Below are positions 27,752-36,582 of a stretch of 64,000 bases of DNA, piece by piece. Origin of the DNA: an uncultured Pseudomonadota bacterium. Lineage in GTDB: Bacteria; Pseudomonadota; Gammaproteobacteria; Steroidobacterales; Steroidobacteraceae. How positions within the stretch are numbered: position 1 is the stretch's first letter; each line of letters starts with the position of its first letter. The translations under genes were made by a program, and so were the position numbers. The stretch spans positions 21,739-85,738 of the forward strand of contig CAIKMS010000031.1 in assembly GCA_903828595.1 (NCBI GenBank), written 5' to 3'. The notes beneath the pieces were generated by a model. The model had not been told where the DNA came from. It ran no database searches and was given only the letters and a program-made list of their open reading frames with translations.

Positions 27752-29034
27752 CAACGCGCACTAACGACTTTAACCTGCGAGCGCAGCAACTGGATGCACA
27801 GGACGTGCTCGCTGCTTTTCGCGCGCAGTTTGAATTGCCGATCGATGAAAACGGGGTACCCCTGACTTATCTGTGCGGCAACAGCTTAGGACCACTGCCC
27901 AAGGATGCGCGGCGACGAATGGATCAGGCGCTCAACGACTGGTCACAACGCGCCGTGCAAGGCCATCATCACGGCCCACGTCCGTGGATCCCGTACCACG
28001 AGGAGTACGCAGCACCTCTAGCTCATTTAGTCGGCGCCGAACCGCAGGATGTGGTGCTGATGAATCTGCTGACCGTGAACCTGCATCTGATGATGGTTAG
28101 CTTTTACCGACCCCACGCCGCGCGCTACCAAATATTAATTGAGCAAGGGGCTTTTCCGTCAGACCACTATGCCGTGGAGTCACAGCTGCAGTTTCATGGT
28201 TATACCGCCAAAGACGGCTTAATTACCGTAGGTCCGCGCACTGACGAAGACTTGCTGCGAACTGAAGATATTATCGAGGCCATTGAAAAGCACGCTGAAA
28301 CTTTAGCGCTAGTCTTGTTGCCAGGTGTGCAGTACCGAACCGGCCAGGTTCTGGATATCCAAGCTATCACCCAAGTAGCGCGCCGCCTGAACATCACCAT
28401 CGGTTGGGATTTGGCGCATTCGATTGGAAACCTTCCACTGTCACTCGCCCAATGGGGACCGGATTTTGCTGTCTGGTGCACCTACAAGTACCTGTGCGGT
28501 GGGCCTGGCTCAGTGGCCGGGGCCTATGTCAATGCACGCTACCGTGACGATAACAAGCTGCCACGCTTTGCCGGGTGGTGGGGTCACGACAAAGCCACTC
28601 GCTTTGAGATGGGACCTGACTTCAACCCCATACCCGGGGCGCAAGGCTGGCAATTGTCGAATAGCCCGGTATTGGCCATGGTGCCTCTGGCAGCCAGTCT
28701 GCAGCTGTACGAGCAGGCCGGCGTTGATCGGCTGCGTCGCAAGTCCCTGTCATTAACCGAGTTCGCCTTCGATTTATTGGATGCCGAGCTCAAAGCGCAG
28801 GTGACCTGCATCACCCCACGGGCAGCTTCGGCCCGAGGTTGCCAGCTGTCCCTGCGGGTCCATGGCGGCAAGGATCGCGCGCGTCAAAGTTTCGATGCGC
28901 TCACACGACGAGGTATCATTGGCGACTGGCGTGAGCCTGACGTGATCCGGTTAGCCCCGCATCCTCTTTATAACTCGCATGCGGATGTCTTGGCGGCAAT
29001 ACGCGGACTCGCGCAGGTTCTACAAACGTTATGA
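27748..29034 (+). CDS. kynU: Kynureninase
   Basis: PLP enzyme that cleaves 3-hydroxykynurenine to 3-hydroxyanthranilate and alanine. It has 428 residues, full length. The PLP lysine is Lys247 in TYKYLCGGPGS. LCGNSLGPLPKDAR and WDLAHSIGNLPL are typical. It overlaps both neighbours by 4 nt, forming a tightly coupled four-gene unit. Confidence 0.97.
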   Translation: MTTRTNDFNLRAQQLDAQDVLAAFRAQFELPIDENGVPLTYLCGNSLGPLPKDARRRMDQALNDWSQRAVQGHHHGPRPWIPYHEEYAAPLAHLVGAEPQDVVLMNLLTVNLHLMMVSFYRPHAARYQILIEQGAFPSDHYAVESQLQFHGYTAKDGLITVGPRTDEDLLRTEDIIEAIEKHAETLALVLLPGVQYRTGQVLDIQAITQVARRLNITIGWDLAHSIGNLPLSLAQWGPDFAVWCTYKYLCGGPGSVAGAYVNARYRDDNKLPRFAGWWGHDKATRFEMGPDFNPIPGAQGWQLSNSPVLAMVPLAASLQLYEQAGVDRLRRKSLSLTEFAFDLLDAELKAQVTCITPRAASARGCQLSLRVHGGKDRARQSFDALTRRGIIGDWREPDVIRLAPHPLYNSHADVLAAIRGLAQVLQTL

Positions 29035-30395
29035 CCAAAAACGCCATCATTCTGGGTGCCGGCTGCACCGGCCCTCTGCTCGCCATCCTGCTCGCGGGCC
29101 GGGGGTTTAAGACGCAGATCTTTGAGCGCCGCCCGGATCCCCGACTAGGACAACGTGAAACAGGGCGTTCCATCAATCTGGCATTAGCCGCACGTGGTTT
29201 AAATGCACTGGAGCACGCCGGCCTACGCCGCGCGGTGGATCCCTGGCTGGTGCCTATGTACGGACGCCTGGTACACGGTTTAGATGGCTCGCAGACTTTG
29301 ATTCCGTACGGTCAGCGTGCCGATGAAATGATCTGGTCAGTACCACGAGCAGCTCTCAATGAATTACTGCTGGATGCCGCCGAATCCAGAGGCGTGCAGA
29401 TTCATTTCGGGCAGCGTTGCACACGTGCCGACCTTAGCCGCGGTGAGCTGGAATTCATTGACCCCAATGCGCGCACCTCGCACATTACGCTCGATGAAGC
29501 GCAGCCGGTTTTTGGTGCTGATGGCGCAGGCTCAGTTCTCAGACGAGCGATGATCGAAACAGGACGCATCAGCGCCCGTGAAGAGTTTTTGGATCACGCC
29601 TATAAAGAATTGTCGATTCCGGCAGGACCGCAAGGCGAGTATCAAATGCAGCGCGAAGTGCTGCATTTGTGGCCACGCGGCGGCCATATGCTGATCGCAC
29701 TGCCCAATCATGATGGGACTTTTACCGCTACACTGTTTCTGGCAAGGGCCGGTGATGCTCCCAACTTTCAAATGCTCACCGATGCGGCAGCGGTTGATGC
29801 CTTTTTTACCGAGCACTATCCGGATGCGCGCGCGCTCATGCCCAACCTGGTCGCGGAGTTTTTGGGCCACCCGGCAGGCTTGATGGGTTCACTGTATGTA
29901 AGCCAGTGGAATCTGTCAGGCCAGGCCGTACTGCTGGGTGATGCTGCCCATGCCATGGTGCCTTTTCACGGGCAGGGCATGAACTGCGGCTTTGAGGACT
30001 GCGTCGTGCTGGAAGGGCTGTTGGATGGCGCCCCGTCTTGGGCCAGCGTTTTTGAGAAATTCAACGCCGAGCGTCGTAAAGACGCCGAGGCGATCATTCG
30101 TATGGCGTTAGAAAATTACGGCGAGATGCGCGATACCGTGCGTGATCCATCGTTTGCTCTGCAAAAAGAACTGTCTTTAGAGCTGGAGCGTCGCTACCCA
30201 ACACGTTTTATTCCAAAGTACGCGATGGTCTCGTTTCGCGCTGATATCCCGTATTCACAGGCCGAGAGCCGAGGCGCCATACAAACCCAGATACTCAACG
30301 AGGCAACCCGCGGCCTCACCACGCTTGCTGAGGTGGATTTTGTAGCCGTTGGGGCGCAAATTGAGGCACGACTTACTCAGATGCCCGCCGCGTAA
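29031..30395 (+). CDS. kmo: Kynurenine 3-monooxygenase
   Basis: FAD- and NADPH-dependent hydroxylase of kynurenine. It has 454 residues. The FAD-binding GAGCTGPLLAILLAGRG at the N-terminus, RSINLALAARG and GDAAHAMVPFHGQGMNCGFED are clear. Together with nbaC and kynU it gives kynurenine to quinolinate, the aerobic tryptophan-to-NAD route known in some bacteria such as Xanthomonas. Tryptophan 2,3-dioxygenase is not in this window. The 3' end overlaps folA on the other strand by 23 nt. Confidence 0.97.
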   Translation: MTKNAIILGAGCTGPLLAILLAGRGFKTQIFERRPDPRLGQRETGRSINLALAARGLNALEHAGLRRAVDPWLVPMYGRLVHGLDGSQTLIPYGQRADEMIWSVPRAALNELLLDAAESRGVQIHFGQRCTRADLSRGELEFIDPNARTSHITLDEAQPVFGADGAGSVLRRAMIETGRISAREEFLDHAYKELSIPAGPQGEYQMQREVLHLWPRGGHMLIALPNHDGTFTATLFLARAGDAPNFQMLTDAAAVDAFFTEHYPDARALMPNLVAEFLGHPAGLMGSLYVSQWNLSGQAVLLGDAAHAMVPFHGQGMNCGFEDCVVLEGLLDGAPSWASVFEKFNAERRKDAEAIIRMALENYGEMRDTVRDPSFALQKELSLELERRYPTRFIPKYAMVSFRADIPYSQAESRGAIQTQILNEATRGLTTLAEVDFVAVGAQIEARLTQMPAA

Positions 30396-30909
30396 GGGTT
30401 ACGAAGCTGTAGGGAAAATCGTTCTGCTCATCCGCCGGATGACTAACCCGCGTGGTCTCCGTCCATAAGCTTCGATCCCATGGCGGAAAGAACACATCGC
30501 CTGTAGGGCTGCCATGCAACTCTGTCAGGTGGATAACCTGTACCTGCGGCATGGCCTCAGCATAGACAGTAGCTCCACCAATAATCATGAGCACCGGCGA
30601 TTCGACCTGCGCCTGTTCGCGCAGTGCGATGTCTCTGGCCTGAGCTAATGAGCTGACACCGGTCGCACCGGGCATCGCGTCATCGGGGGTACGACTCAGT
30701 ACCAGATTCAGACGCCCGGGTAATGCGCGTCCCAGCCCTTGCCAGGTTTTGCGCCCCATCAGGATGGGATGGCCTAAGGTGAGGGCCTTAAAGTGAGCCA
30801 GATCCGCCCGCTGTCTCCAGGGCAAGCCCAATTCGCGGCCGATCACGCCGTTATCTGCCACGGCCACCACCATTTCCAGTCTTAAAAAAACTTGAGCGAT
30901 TTTTGTCAT
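30373..30909 (-). CDS. folA: Dihydrofolate reductase
   Basis: Reduces dihydrofolate with NADPH, regenerating the cofactor used by the nearby thyA product. I chose the ATG at 30909 (178 residues), which has GGA 7 nt upstream. A start at 30873 (MVVAVADNGVIG) would match the family's usual N-terminus more exactly. Motifs are ADNGVIGRELGLPWRQRADL (Asp in ADL is the active-site acid), ILMGRKTWQGLGRALPGR and IGGATVYAEA. The leader holds a possible 31-codon reading frame. Confidence 0.95.
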   Translation of the reverse strand: MTKIAQVFLRLEMVVAVADNGVIGRELGLPWRQRADLAHFKALTLGHPILMGRKTWQGLGRALPGRLNLVLSRTPDDAMPGATGVSSLAQARDIALREQAQVESPVLMIIGGATVYAEAMPQVQVIHLTELHGSPTGDVFFPPWDRSLWTETTRVSHPADEQNDFPYSFVTLTRRASE

Positions 30910-30911
30910 AA

Positions 30912-31007
30912 TCATCCAGTAATGTGACGTAGTAGGTATTGGTACACAAGTCTGACAACTAAACTCAAGCTGAGCTTGGTACTCGTGCATCGGCACGACA
31001 GGCTCAT
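30912..31007 (-). CDS. Possible 31-codon leader peptide before folA
   Basis: An ATG at 31007 with AGGA exactly 6 nt upstream opens a 31-residue frame ending with TGA at 30914-30912, two bases before the folA ATG. The peptide begins MSLSCRCTSTKLSLSL and continues with a hydrophobic Leu/Val/Tyr stretch. The good ribosome site and the spacing suggest translational coupling to folA, but the length allows chance. There is no homologue I recognise. Confidence 0.3.
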   Translation of the reverse strand: MSLSCRCTSTKLSLSLVVRLVYQYLLRHITG

Positions 31008-31067
31008 TGTTGATCCTGGTGTTGAAATATCAATCAGCCCGCAGTGATGGCGAGGTTGTGCGATCCG

Positions 31068-31105
31068 ATGCCGCGGCCTTCTTACGAAGTCCGCGGCATT
31101 TTTTT
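31068..31105 (+). terminator. Strong plus-strand intrinsic terminator
   Basis: ATGCCGCGG (31068-31076) and CCGCGGCAT (31091-31099) form a perfect 9-bp GC-rich stem. The 14-nt loop itself can pair CTTC with GAAG. A run of seven T follows (31099-31105). No plus-strand gene lies close upstream, since the nearest, kmo, ends 670 nt earlier. It therefore terminates either a long kmo 3' UTR antisense to folA or an unannotated small RNA. Confidence 0.85.
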
Positions 31106-33548
31106 ACGTGCCTTGTGCGACCGGATTGCTATGCATGACCTGTAAAACGTTGACGGTGTCTGGCGCGTCACGCAATCGAAGATAAAGCCTTGCATCCACC
31201 GGATGAGGCACCTGCAACCTATCACCCGGAAACCCCTCAGCCACCTTTATGGCATCAACAAACTGCTCATTAGCAGCTACCGCCTCTAACAAGTAAAGAT
31301 CATCACCGTTCAGCTCACAGTCCGACTCGGGCGGGTTATTACAGACCACCTGCTTAATCACCGGTAATCGTACCAAGGTACCTAAGGGCTGCCATTCTCC
31401 GGCAACTCCACCAACCCAGCGGCGATACTTAATTTCGCCAAAAGCCGACGAGCCAAAAGCCGTAACCGGATCGAGCTTAAGCACGGCCACTTGATTGCTC
31501 GACAAGGTCAGTCCACCGCGAGTCATCGATAGTCGTACTGAAAAGTCCTCAGCTTCGGTTGCCACTTCAATTTCGTCATCACGGCCAAAGCGAATTGGGG
31601 AGACTGCGCGTAGCGAAAAGCTGAGTTTGGCATCAACCGGAATTAAATCCTCTGACCCTAGATTCAGCAGCAAACCGGCAGCCGGGGCGGCACGACTGGC
31701 ACTCTTAGCCAGTAACGAGGCGCCAGGCCTAGGATTGGCAACGGTTGTATCCAGTAGCAATTCACGGCCATCGTTTAAATACACTTTGACATGCACGGGC
31801 TCACCGGGACGTAGGATCGTGGTTGGCGTATCCGCAGCCTGCACCATCAACTCATCAATACCTTTTTGGGTCTTGCTTTGGGCGATCGCCCATTCCAGGT
31901 TGTTGATGAAGACGCGATCTACCTGATCAAGCCGCGTACCTTTCAGTATTGCCAGAGGCTCTCCCGCATGAATCGTGAAGGACTCTAAGCGGCCCGGATC
32001 GGAAAAAACACGAAGGGGTATTTCCTGGGGCTGGGGCTGACCCATTGACCGCAGTACTAAGGTCATAATCCCCGGAACCGCATCGTGTAGGGGTAGCGTA
32101 ATGGCAACCTGGCCCTGCTTATCCGTAGTCCAGGCAAGCGAAATCTCCTTACCTTGTGCATCGGTTAAAGCAACCTGCTCCAAACACACAGCCGGACCCG
32201 ATTGCAAATGGATTACGTCCTCGCGACCAACAATAAGACCCGCTTCCTCACCCGGTGCTAACGACCACTGGTGACGAGCCGGATTAATCAAGGAAAATGC
32301 TGGCCCCTGATAGCTATCAAAACCCCAATAGCCTTTCAGTTCTGCGGTCAAGCGCTCAGGCAAGTCAGCCTGAGCTGCCGGCTGCATATCCACCACATAA
32401 GCTCCCTGCACAGGATCAGCGTGAGCAGGTAAAGCGATCAGTTGTCCACTTTTATCGGTGAACTGCAAACGGATGTCACGCGCATAGCGGCTGGCAAATA
32501 ATAACGGCGACCCATCCACCGCAAGCAGCAGGCTGGGGCTCTGCGCGCACCAGCTCTTATTCGGCTCTATGGCGTTTAAGCGGGGCTTTTCCGATACCTC
32601 AACTGCAGGCAAGGCCGCCACCAAAACAGAAAATGGTTCATGAAAAGAAGGCGGTGTGTTCAGCATCAACTCCAGCCGATCGTCTTGATCGACCGATAGG
32701 GCTGGAATGTACTGGTAATTGGCCGTGCGAAACGAATCCATTAGTCGCGCCAGGTCCATCACCGAGCCGATGTAAGGGCTGTAAGAACCACTGAGCATAG
32801 GCGTATTACCCGCCTGCATGGCCAGATCACTTGCCGGACCGGAGGTCAGCGTGGCCAACATGGATTTTTCACGTCCGTCATCCAAAATCAGCGCGTCACG
32901 TCCCTCCATCAAGCAGGGCGCTTGCAATGACGCCGCGCGCTCTAAACATTTTTCATTCACTTTGATCGCAAGACTTCGCGCTAAAAGCGGTGTTGCTTCT
33001 TTAACGCGAGACGGATCTTTCTGCTGCAAATCGCGTAAGGCCGATAAGAAACGCTCGAGACGTAAGTGATCCCGCGCCGCCTGATTCAACTCCTGAGAAG
33101 CGCGAACGAAAGCACCAGGCCTACCTCTCACCGCACTCATCAAAGTTTTAAAGTCACCGCCTGTTTGCGGTGCGAAAAACAACAACAACTGCTGGGCATC
33201 GGCCGGCACGGTTAAGCTTAAGCCCTTTTCCTGACAGTCTTTTTTCCACGTGTCGCAGCGCTTGAACCATTCAGTGGGCGGTGGATTGGTGGAGCCACGC
33301 AAAAAGGCGGCTATCATGAGATAACGGGTGGTCTGCTTGTCCGGCATACGCACTCTGATCAGCAGGTTGTCGCCAGCCTGCAAACTTGCCACCTGCAGCA
33401 TCGGCAAAGTGACGCCGGCGCGCGTGACACGTACATCTAAAATCGGGCCTGCCAAATCAAAAGGGGCCGGGGCCGCGGCGCCGCTGACTAGGCTCGGCAG
33501 ACTCGTGATCAGCAGAACAATGCAAAGAGTCCTAAACCTTCGCGACAT
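31104..33548 (-). CDS. Large secreted protein of unknown function
   Basis: An 814-residue protein from the ATG at 33548, which is preceded by GGGAGAGG. Signal peptide: FRTLCIVLLITSLPSLVSGA, cleavage near residue 26. The mature region is mostly predicted beta structure, judging from its alternating hydrophobic pattern. A short helical Leu/Arg stretch lies around residues 160-185, and scattered Cys occur in pairs (RCDTWKKDC, VVCNNPPESDC), suggesting disulfides in the periplasm. There is no domain that I recognise. It lies downstream of a 2OG oxygenase gene (46-nt gap). It may be exported or surface associated. Confidence 0.85.
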   Translation of the reverse strand: MSRRFRTLCIVLLITSLPSLVSGAAAPAPFDLAGPILDVRVTRAGVTLPMLQVASLQAGDNLLIRVRMPDKQTTRYLMIAAFLRGSTNPPPTEWFKRCDTWKKDCQEKGLSLTVPADAQQLLLFFAPQTGGDFKTLMSAVRGRPGAFVRASQELNQAARDHLRLERFLSALRDLQQKDPSRVKEATPLLARSLAIKVNEKCLERAASLQAPCLMEGRDALILDDGREKSMLATLTSGPASDLAMQAGNTPMLSGSYSPYIGSVMDLARLMDSFRTANYQYIPALSVDQDDRLELMLNTPPSFHEPFSVLVAALPAVEVSEKPRLNAIEPNKSWCAQSPSLLLAVDGSPLLFASRYARDIRLQFTDKSGQLIALPAHADPVQGAYVVDMQPAAQADLPERLTAELKGYWGFDSYQGPAFSLINPARHQWSLAPGEEAGLIVGREDVIHLQSGPAVCLEQVALTDAQGKEISLAWTTDKQGQVAITLPLHDAVPGIMTLVLRSMGQPQPQEIPLRVFSDPGRLESFTIHAGEPLAILKGTRLDQVDRVFINNLEWAIAQSKTQKGIDELMVQAADTPTTILRPGEPVHVKVYLNDGRELLLDTTVANPRPGASLLAKSASRAAPAAGLLLNLGSEDLIPVDAKLSFSLRAVSPIRFGRDDEIEVATEAEDFSVRLSMTRGGLTLSSNQVAVLKLDPVTAFGSSAFGEIKYRRWVGGVAGEWQPLGTLVRLPVIKQVVCNNPPESDCELNGDDLYLLEAVAANEQFVDAIKVAEGFPGDRLQVPHPVDARLYLRLRDAPDTVNVLQVMHSNPVAQGT

Positions 33549-33594
33549 GGTGAGCCTCTCCCTAAGGACGGACAACGCGAAATTCAATCGGCAA

Positions 33595-34194
33595 TTAACC
33601 GTTGAGCTGCCTCGCACGACGTCTGTACCACCCGGTGAGACTGCGACGCTCGGCACGGGTTTCTAACACCTCGTGCTCTAACGATTCACTCATAAACAGA
33701 ACCAGAGTCCCACCGCATGGCGCTACCTCTACCACCGGATTGCTGTACAGGCGTAGTTGGCCGCCGTCGCTGTCCTGCCACTGGGGATTAAGGTAAAGAA
33801 CAACCGAGACGATGCGCTCTGCCCCGGCCGCTGAGCGATCCAGATGTCTGGCATAGCGGGCACCCGGAGGATACATCGCATAGTGACACTCCAGATCAAA
33901 AACGCCCAGTCCGCCCTGCTCATTGAGTGCTAACCGTAGCGTTTCCAAACGCTCCAACAGTTGGCTTTCCGCCGGGCCCTGCGGCCTGTCTAACCATTGA
34001 ATGCGATCACCGCGCACCGACGGCCGGACGGTTCTTGCCACACCGGCACCCACCGCGGCGGCGCGAAACTCACCGCGGGAGTCTCTTAGATCGATAGCCA
34101 GCTGTAGCTCTTGCACTAAGCCTGCATCCAAAAACGCGGGCACAATGAGGTACCCGCGTTCAAGAAGCTCCGTCAGATCCGGCATCTCACCCAC
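33595..34194 (-). CDS. 2OG-Fe(II) oxygenase (prolyl 4-hydroxylase-like)
   Basis: A 199-residue protein with the double-stranded beta-helix dioxygenase signature: HxD in YARHLDRSAAG, distal His in SLEHEVL and the 2-oxoglutarate-binding Arg in RRSLTGWYRRR. The order LYLNPQWQDSDGGQLRLY and GTLVLFMSE matches the SM-20/PKHD group, whose members hydroxylate proteins or small molecules. A second ATG at 34185 is possible. It sits 38 nt downstream of a SET-domain methyltransferase gene in the same direction, so it may act on the same target (inference). Confidence 0.88.
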   Translation of the reverse strand: MGEMPDLTELLERGYLIVPAFLDAGLVQELQLAIDLRDSRGEFRAAAVGAGVARTVRPSVRGDRIQWLDRPQGPAESQLLERLETLRLALNEQGGLGVFDLECHYAMYPPGARYARHLDRSAAGAERIVSVVLYLNPQWQDSDGGQLRLYSNPVVEVAPCGGTLVLFMSESLEHEVLETRAERRSLTGWYRRRARQLNG

Positions 34195-34232
34195 CGAAAG
34201 GCTTGGCGCAGCTCAACTGGCTCTGCAAACGA

Positions 34233-34886
34233 TTACTTCTTTTTGGAAGCTTTTTTCGTCGCCTTTTTGACCGCCTTTTTGACGGTAGCGGCTTTCTTTT
34301 TGCTGCCGGTCTTAGCCTTAGAGGTCTTTACAACAGCCGCGGCCTTGGACTGGGCGACAGCTTTGCTCTTAGCCTTGGACTTTGCCTTGGCCTTAGACTT
34401 AGCCTTACTGGATTTCTTCTTTTTCTTCTTCGGTGGCAACAACATCGTACCGCGACAGTTTGCCGCGCCACAACGGCACGCAAAAATCGTATCGATATCG
34501 GGCGCATCTGAAGGATCACGCTCAATCATATAGTCGTATGAAAGTTCCTCGCCGGCCTGAATCGTGCGAATCGCTTCAATAAACACGCGATTGTCTTCAA
34601 TCAGCGACTCGCAATTCGGGTCACAGGAGTGATTAACCCAGCGAGCTTCATTACCCCACGTACCACCGTCAATCACAGCGCGGTTATTAACCGTGAACAA
34701 AAACGTGTGGTTATCGTCGGCTGCTTTGTTTTCATAGCGGCGATCTGCCTCGGCGTGCGAAATACGCTCACCGATATACTCCATCACGCGAGTACCCTTT
34801 CTGATTTTCTCGGCGGCAAACACGCCTGTGCCGTGAATTTTCGAACGTCGCACACGCCAAAGTTGCTTGGTTTTCTGGGTCGCCAT
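34233..34886 (-). CDS. SET-domain protein-lysine methyltransferase with histone-H1-like lysine-rich tail
   Basis: A 217-residue protein from the ATG at 34886, with GAGG upstream. An ATG at 34901 would add five residues. SET motifs in order are KIHGTGVFA (residues ~16-24), EYIGE (~36), RWVNHSCDPNC (~82-92) and GEELSYDY (~112-119). They are followed by a post-SET cysteine cluster CRCGAANC (~137-144). From about residue 153 to the end, 65 residues are almost only Lys, Ala, Ser, Thr and Val (30 Lys), in a histone-H1/AlgP-like pattern that should bind DNA or RNA. The SET family methylates protein lysines with SAM, and bacterial members can act on H1-like or ribosomal proteins. The target is unknown, and the tail could be auto-methylated. 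It lies between thyA and a 2OG oxygenase gene, with 38-nt gaps on each side. Confidence 0.93.
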   Translation of the reverse strand: MATQKTKQLWRVRRSKIHGTGVFAAEKIRKGTRVMEYIGERISHAEADRRYENKAADDNHTFLFTVNNRAVIDGGTWGNEARWVNHSCDPNCESLIEDNRVFIEAIRTIQAGEELSYDYMIERDPSDAPDIDTIFACRCGAANCRGTMLLPPKKKKKKSSKAKSKAKAKSKAKSKAVAQSKAAAVVKTSKAKTGSKKKAATVKKAVKKATKKASKKK

Positions 34887-34924
34887 GAGAGTCCTCAGCA
34901 AAGGTTAAGACACATAAGAACAGT

Positions 34925-35719
34925 TTAAACCGAAACAGATCCCGCAATCGCCGGATGATAGCGGTAATCAGCAAACTCAAAGTCTTCAAACTGGTAATCA
35001 TACAGACTCGCCGGGCGGCGTTTGATGACCAATTGAGGATACGGATAAGGCTCTCGTGACAGCTGCAGATCGGCCTGCTGCAGGTGATTCAGGTACAAAT
35101 GACAATCGCCACCCGTCCAAATGAAATCACCGACTTCAAGGCCAGTTTGCTCAGCAACCAAGTGAGTCAACAAAGCGTAGGAAGCAATATTAAAAGGAAC
35201 GCCTAAAAAAACGTCCGCACTACGCTGATACAACTGCACGGATAAACGCCCCTGGGCGACGTAAAACTGGAAAAAAGCATGGCAGGGCATTAAGGCCATT
35301 TGGTCTAGCTCGCCCACGTTCCAAGCACTGACCAGCAGGCGACGCGAGTCCGGGTTCTTTTTCAGCCCCTCGACTACCTGGCTCATCTGATCGATGTGCC
35401 GACCATCCGCCGTAACCCAGTCACGCCATTGCTTGCCGTATACCGGGCCTAACTCACCGCGTTCGTCGGCCCATTCATCCCAAATAGTCACCCCGGCCTG
35501 CTGCAGCGAGGAAACATTAGTTTCACCGCGTAAAAACCACAGCAACTCGTGTACCACCGATTTCAGATGCACCCGTTTGGTGGTCACCAGCGGGAAGCCC
35601 TGCGACAGATCAAATCGCATCTGCCATCCAAAAAGCGATAGCGTCCCAGTGCCGGTACGATCCTCCTTGCGCGCGCCGCGAGCCCGTACCGCCGCCAACA
35701 GTTCTTCGTACTGACGCAT
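34925..35719 (-). CDS. thyA: Thymidylate synthase
   Basis: Converts dUMP to dTMP using methylene-tetrahydrofolate. It has 264 residues, E. coli-type length. The catalytic Cys is in [11 protein letters not shown] (about residue 146). [18 protein letters not shown] and [19 protein letters not shown] are typical. It starts 3 nt after the lgt stop. It is in the classical lgt-thyA pair, with folA several genes downstream on the same strand. Confidence 0.99.
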   Translation of the reverse strand: MRQYEELLAAVRARGARKEDRTGTGTLSLFGWQMRFDLSQGFPLVTTKRVHLKSVVHELLWFLRGETNVSSLQQAGVTIWDEWADERGELGPVYGKQWRDWVTADGRHIDQMSQVVEGLKKNPDSRRLLVSAWNVGELDQMALMPCHAFFQFYVAQGRLSVQLYQRSADVFLGVPFNIASYALLTHLVAEQTGLEVGDFIWTGGDCHLYLNHLQQADLQLSREPYPYPQLVIKRRPASLYDYQFEDFEFADYRYHPAIAGSVSV

Positions 35720-35722
35720 GGC

Positions 35723-36532
35723 CTAACTGCGGTAGTTACCGGAAGGGACGCGGGCACGCTGGGCATAGCCCCACAGCATGGCCCCACCTAAGAGCATCGG
35801 CAATGACAGGATTTGCCCCATGGTGAGCCAGTCCGCCCACAGATACCCTAACTGAGCATCCGGGACTCGCACAAACTCCACCGCTATCCTAAAGACCGCG
35901 TAGACCGTCAAAAACAGGGCCGCCACAGAGCCCCGGTAGCGCGGAATGCGCGAGTACCACCAGAGAATCAAAAACAATACGAGCCCCTCTAAAGTCGCTT
36001 CGTACAACTGACTGGCGTGCAGCACAATGCTTGATCCGTCTTCCTGGCGTATGGCAAAACCCCAGGGCAGCGTGGTGGGCTTACCCCACAACTCACCGTT
36101 AATAAAATTGCCAATGCGCACCGCACAAAAGCCTAACCCCGGCAAGGGCGCGGTGAAGTCAAACACATCCAGCACGTTTCGTTTGCGCACAATGGCAAGC
36201 ACGGTCATCGATACGATGACGCCTACCAATCCACCATGAAAGCTCATACCGCCTTGCCAGATCTTGTACCAATACGAGGGGTCTGCGGCTAACGCCTGCC
36301 GGCCGTAGAACAGCAAGTAACCGATACGCCCACCTAAGATGACGCCAAAGACACTGTAAAAGATCAGATCTTCAACATCGGTAGGGTTCCAAGTCGAACC
36401 CGGCTGGGCGGCACGCCGTTTTCCTAGGGTCCAGGCCGCTAGAAAACCCACCACGTACATCAGCCCATACCAATGGACCTGCAGGGGCCCTAGGCTCAGT
36501 GCAACGCTGTTGAAGTGAGGATAGGTCAGCAT
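35723..36532 (-). CDS. lgt: Prolipoprotein diacylglyceryl transferase
   Basis: Inner-membrane enzyme that transfers diacylglycerol to the lipobox Cys of prolipoproteins. It has 269 residues and about seven hydrophobic segments. The Lgt signature GRIGYLLFYG, the HGGLVG motif with the essential His and the RIGNFINGELWG stretch are present. It would act on the lipoproteins in this window (RlpA, cytochrome c lipoprotein, 53746 lipoprotein). Confidence 0.98.
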   Translation of the reverse strand: MLTYPHFNSVALSLGPLQVHWYGLMYVVGFLAAWTLGKRRAAQPGSTWNPTDVEDLIFYSVFGVILGGRIGYLLFYGRQALAADPSYWYKIWQGGMSFHGGLVGVIVSMTVLAIVRKRNVLDVFDFTAPLPGLGFCAVRIGNFINGELWGKPTTLPWGFAIRQEDGSSIVLHASQLYEATLEGLVLFLILWWYSRIPRYRGSVAALFLTVYAVFRIAVEFVRVPDAQLGYLWADWLTMGQILSLPMLLGGAMLWGYAQRARVPSGNYRS

Positions 36533-36582
36533 GGTGACGGATTGTAGCGCAAGCCCGTGACATGAATCCGCATCGACAACTC

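Noticed and set aside
34203..34533. Plus-strand frames rich in Leu, Phe and Ala opposite the lysine-rich SET tail
   Set aside because: They are the complement of Lys/Ala codons (AAG and GCC giving CTT and GGC), so composition alone creates hydrophobic frames.
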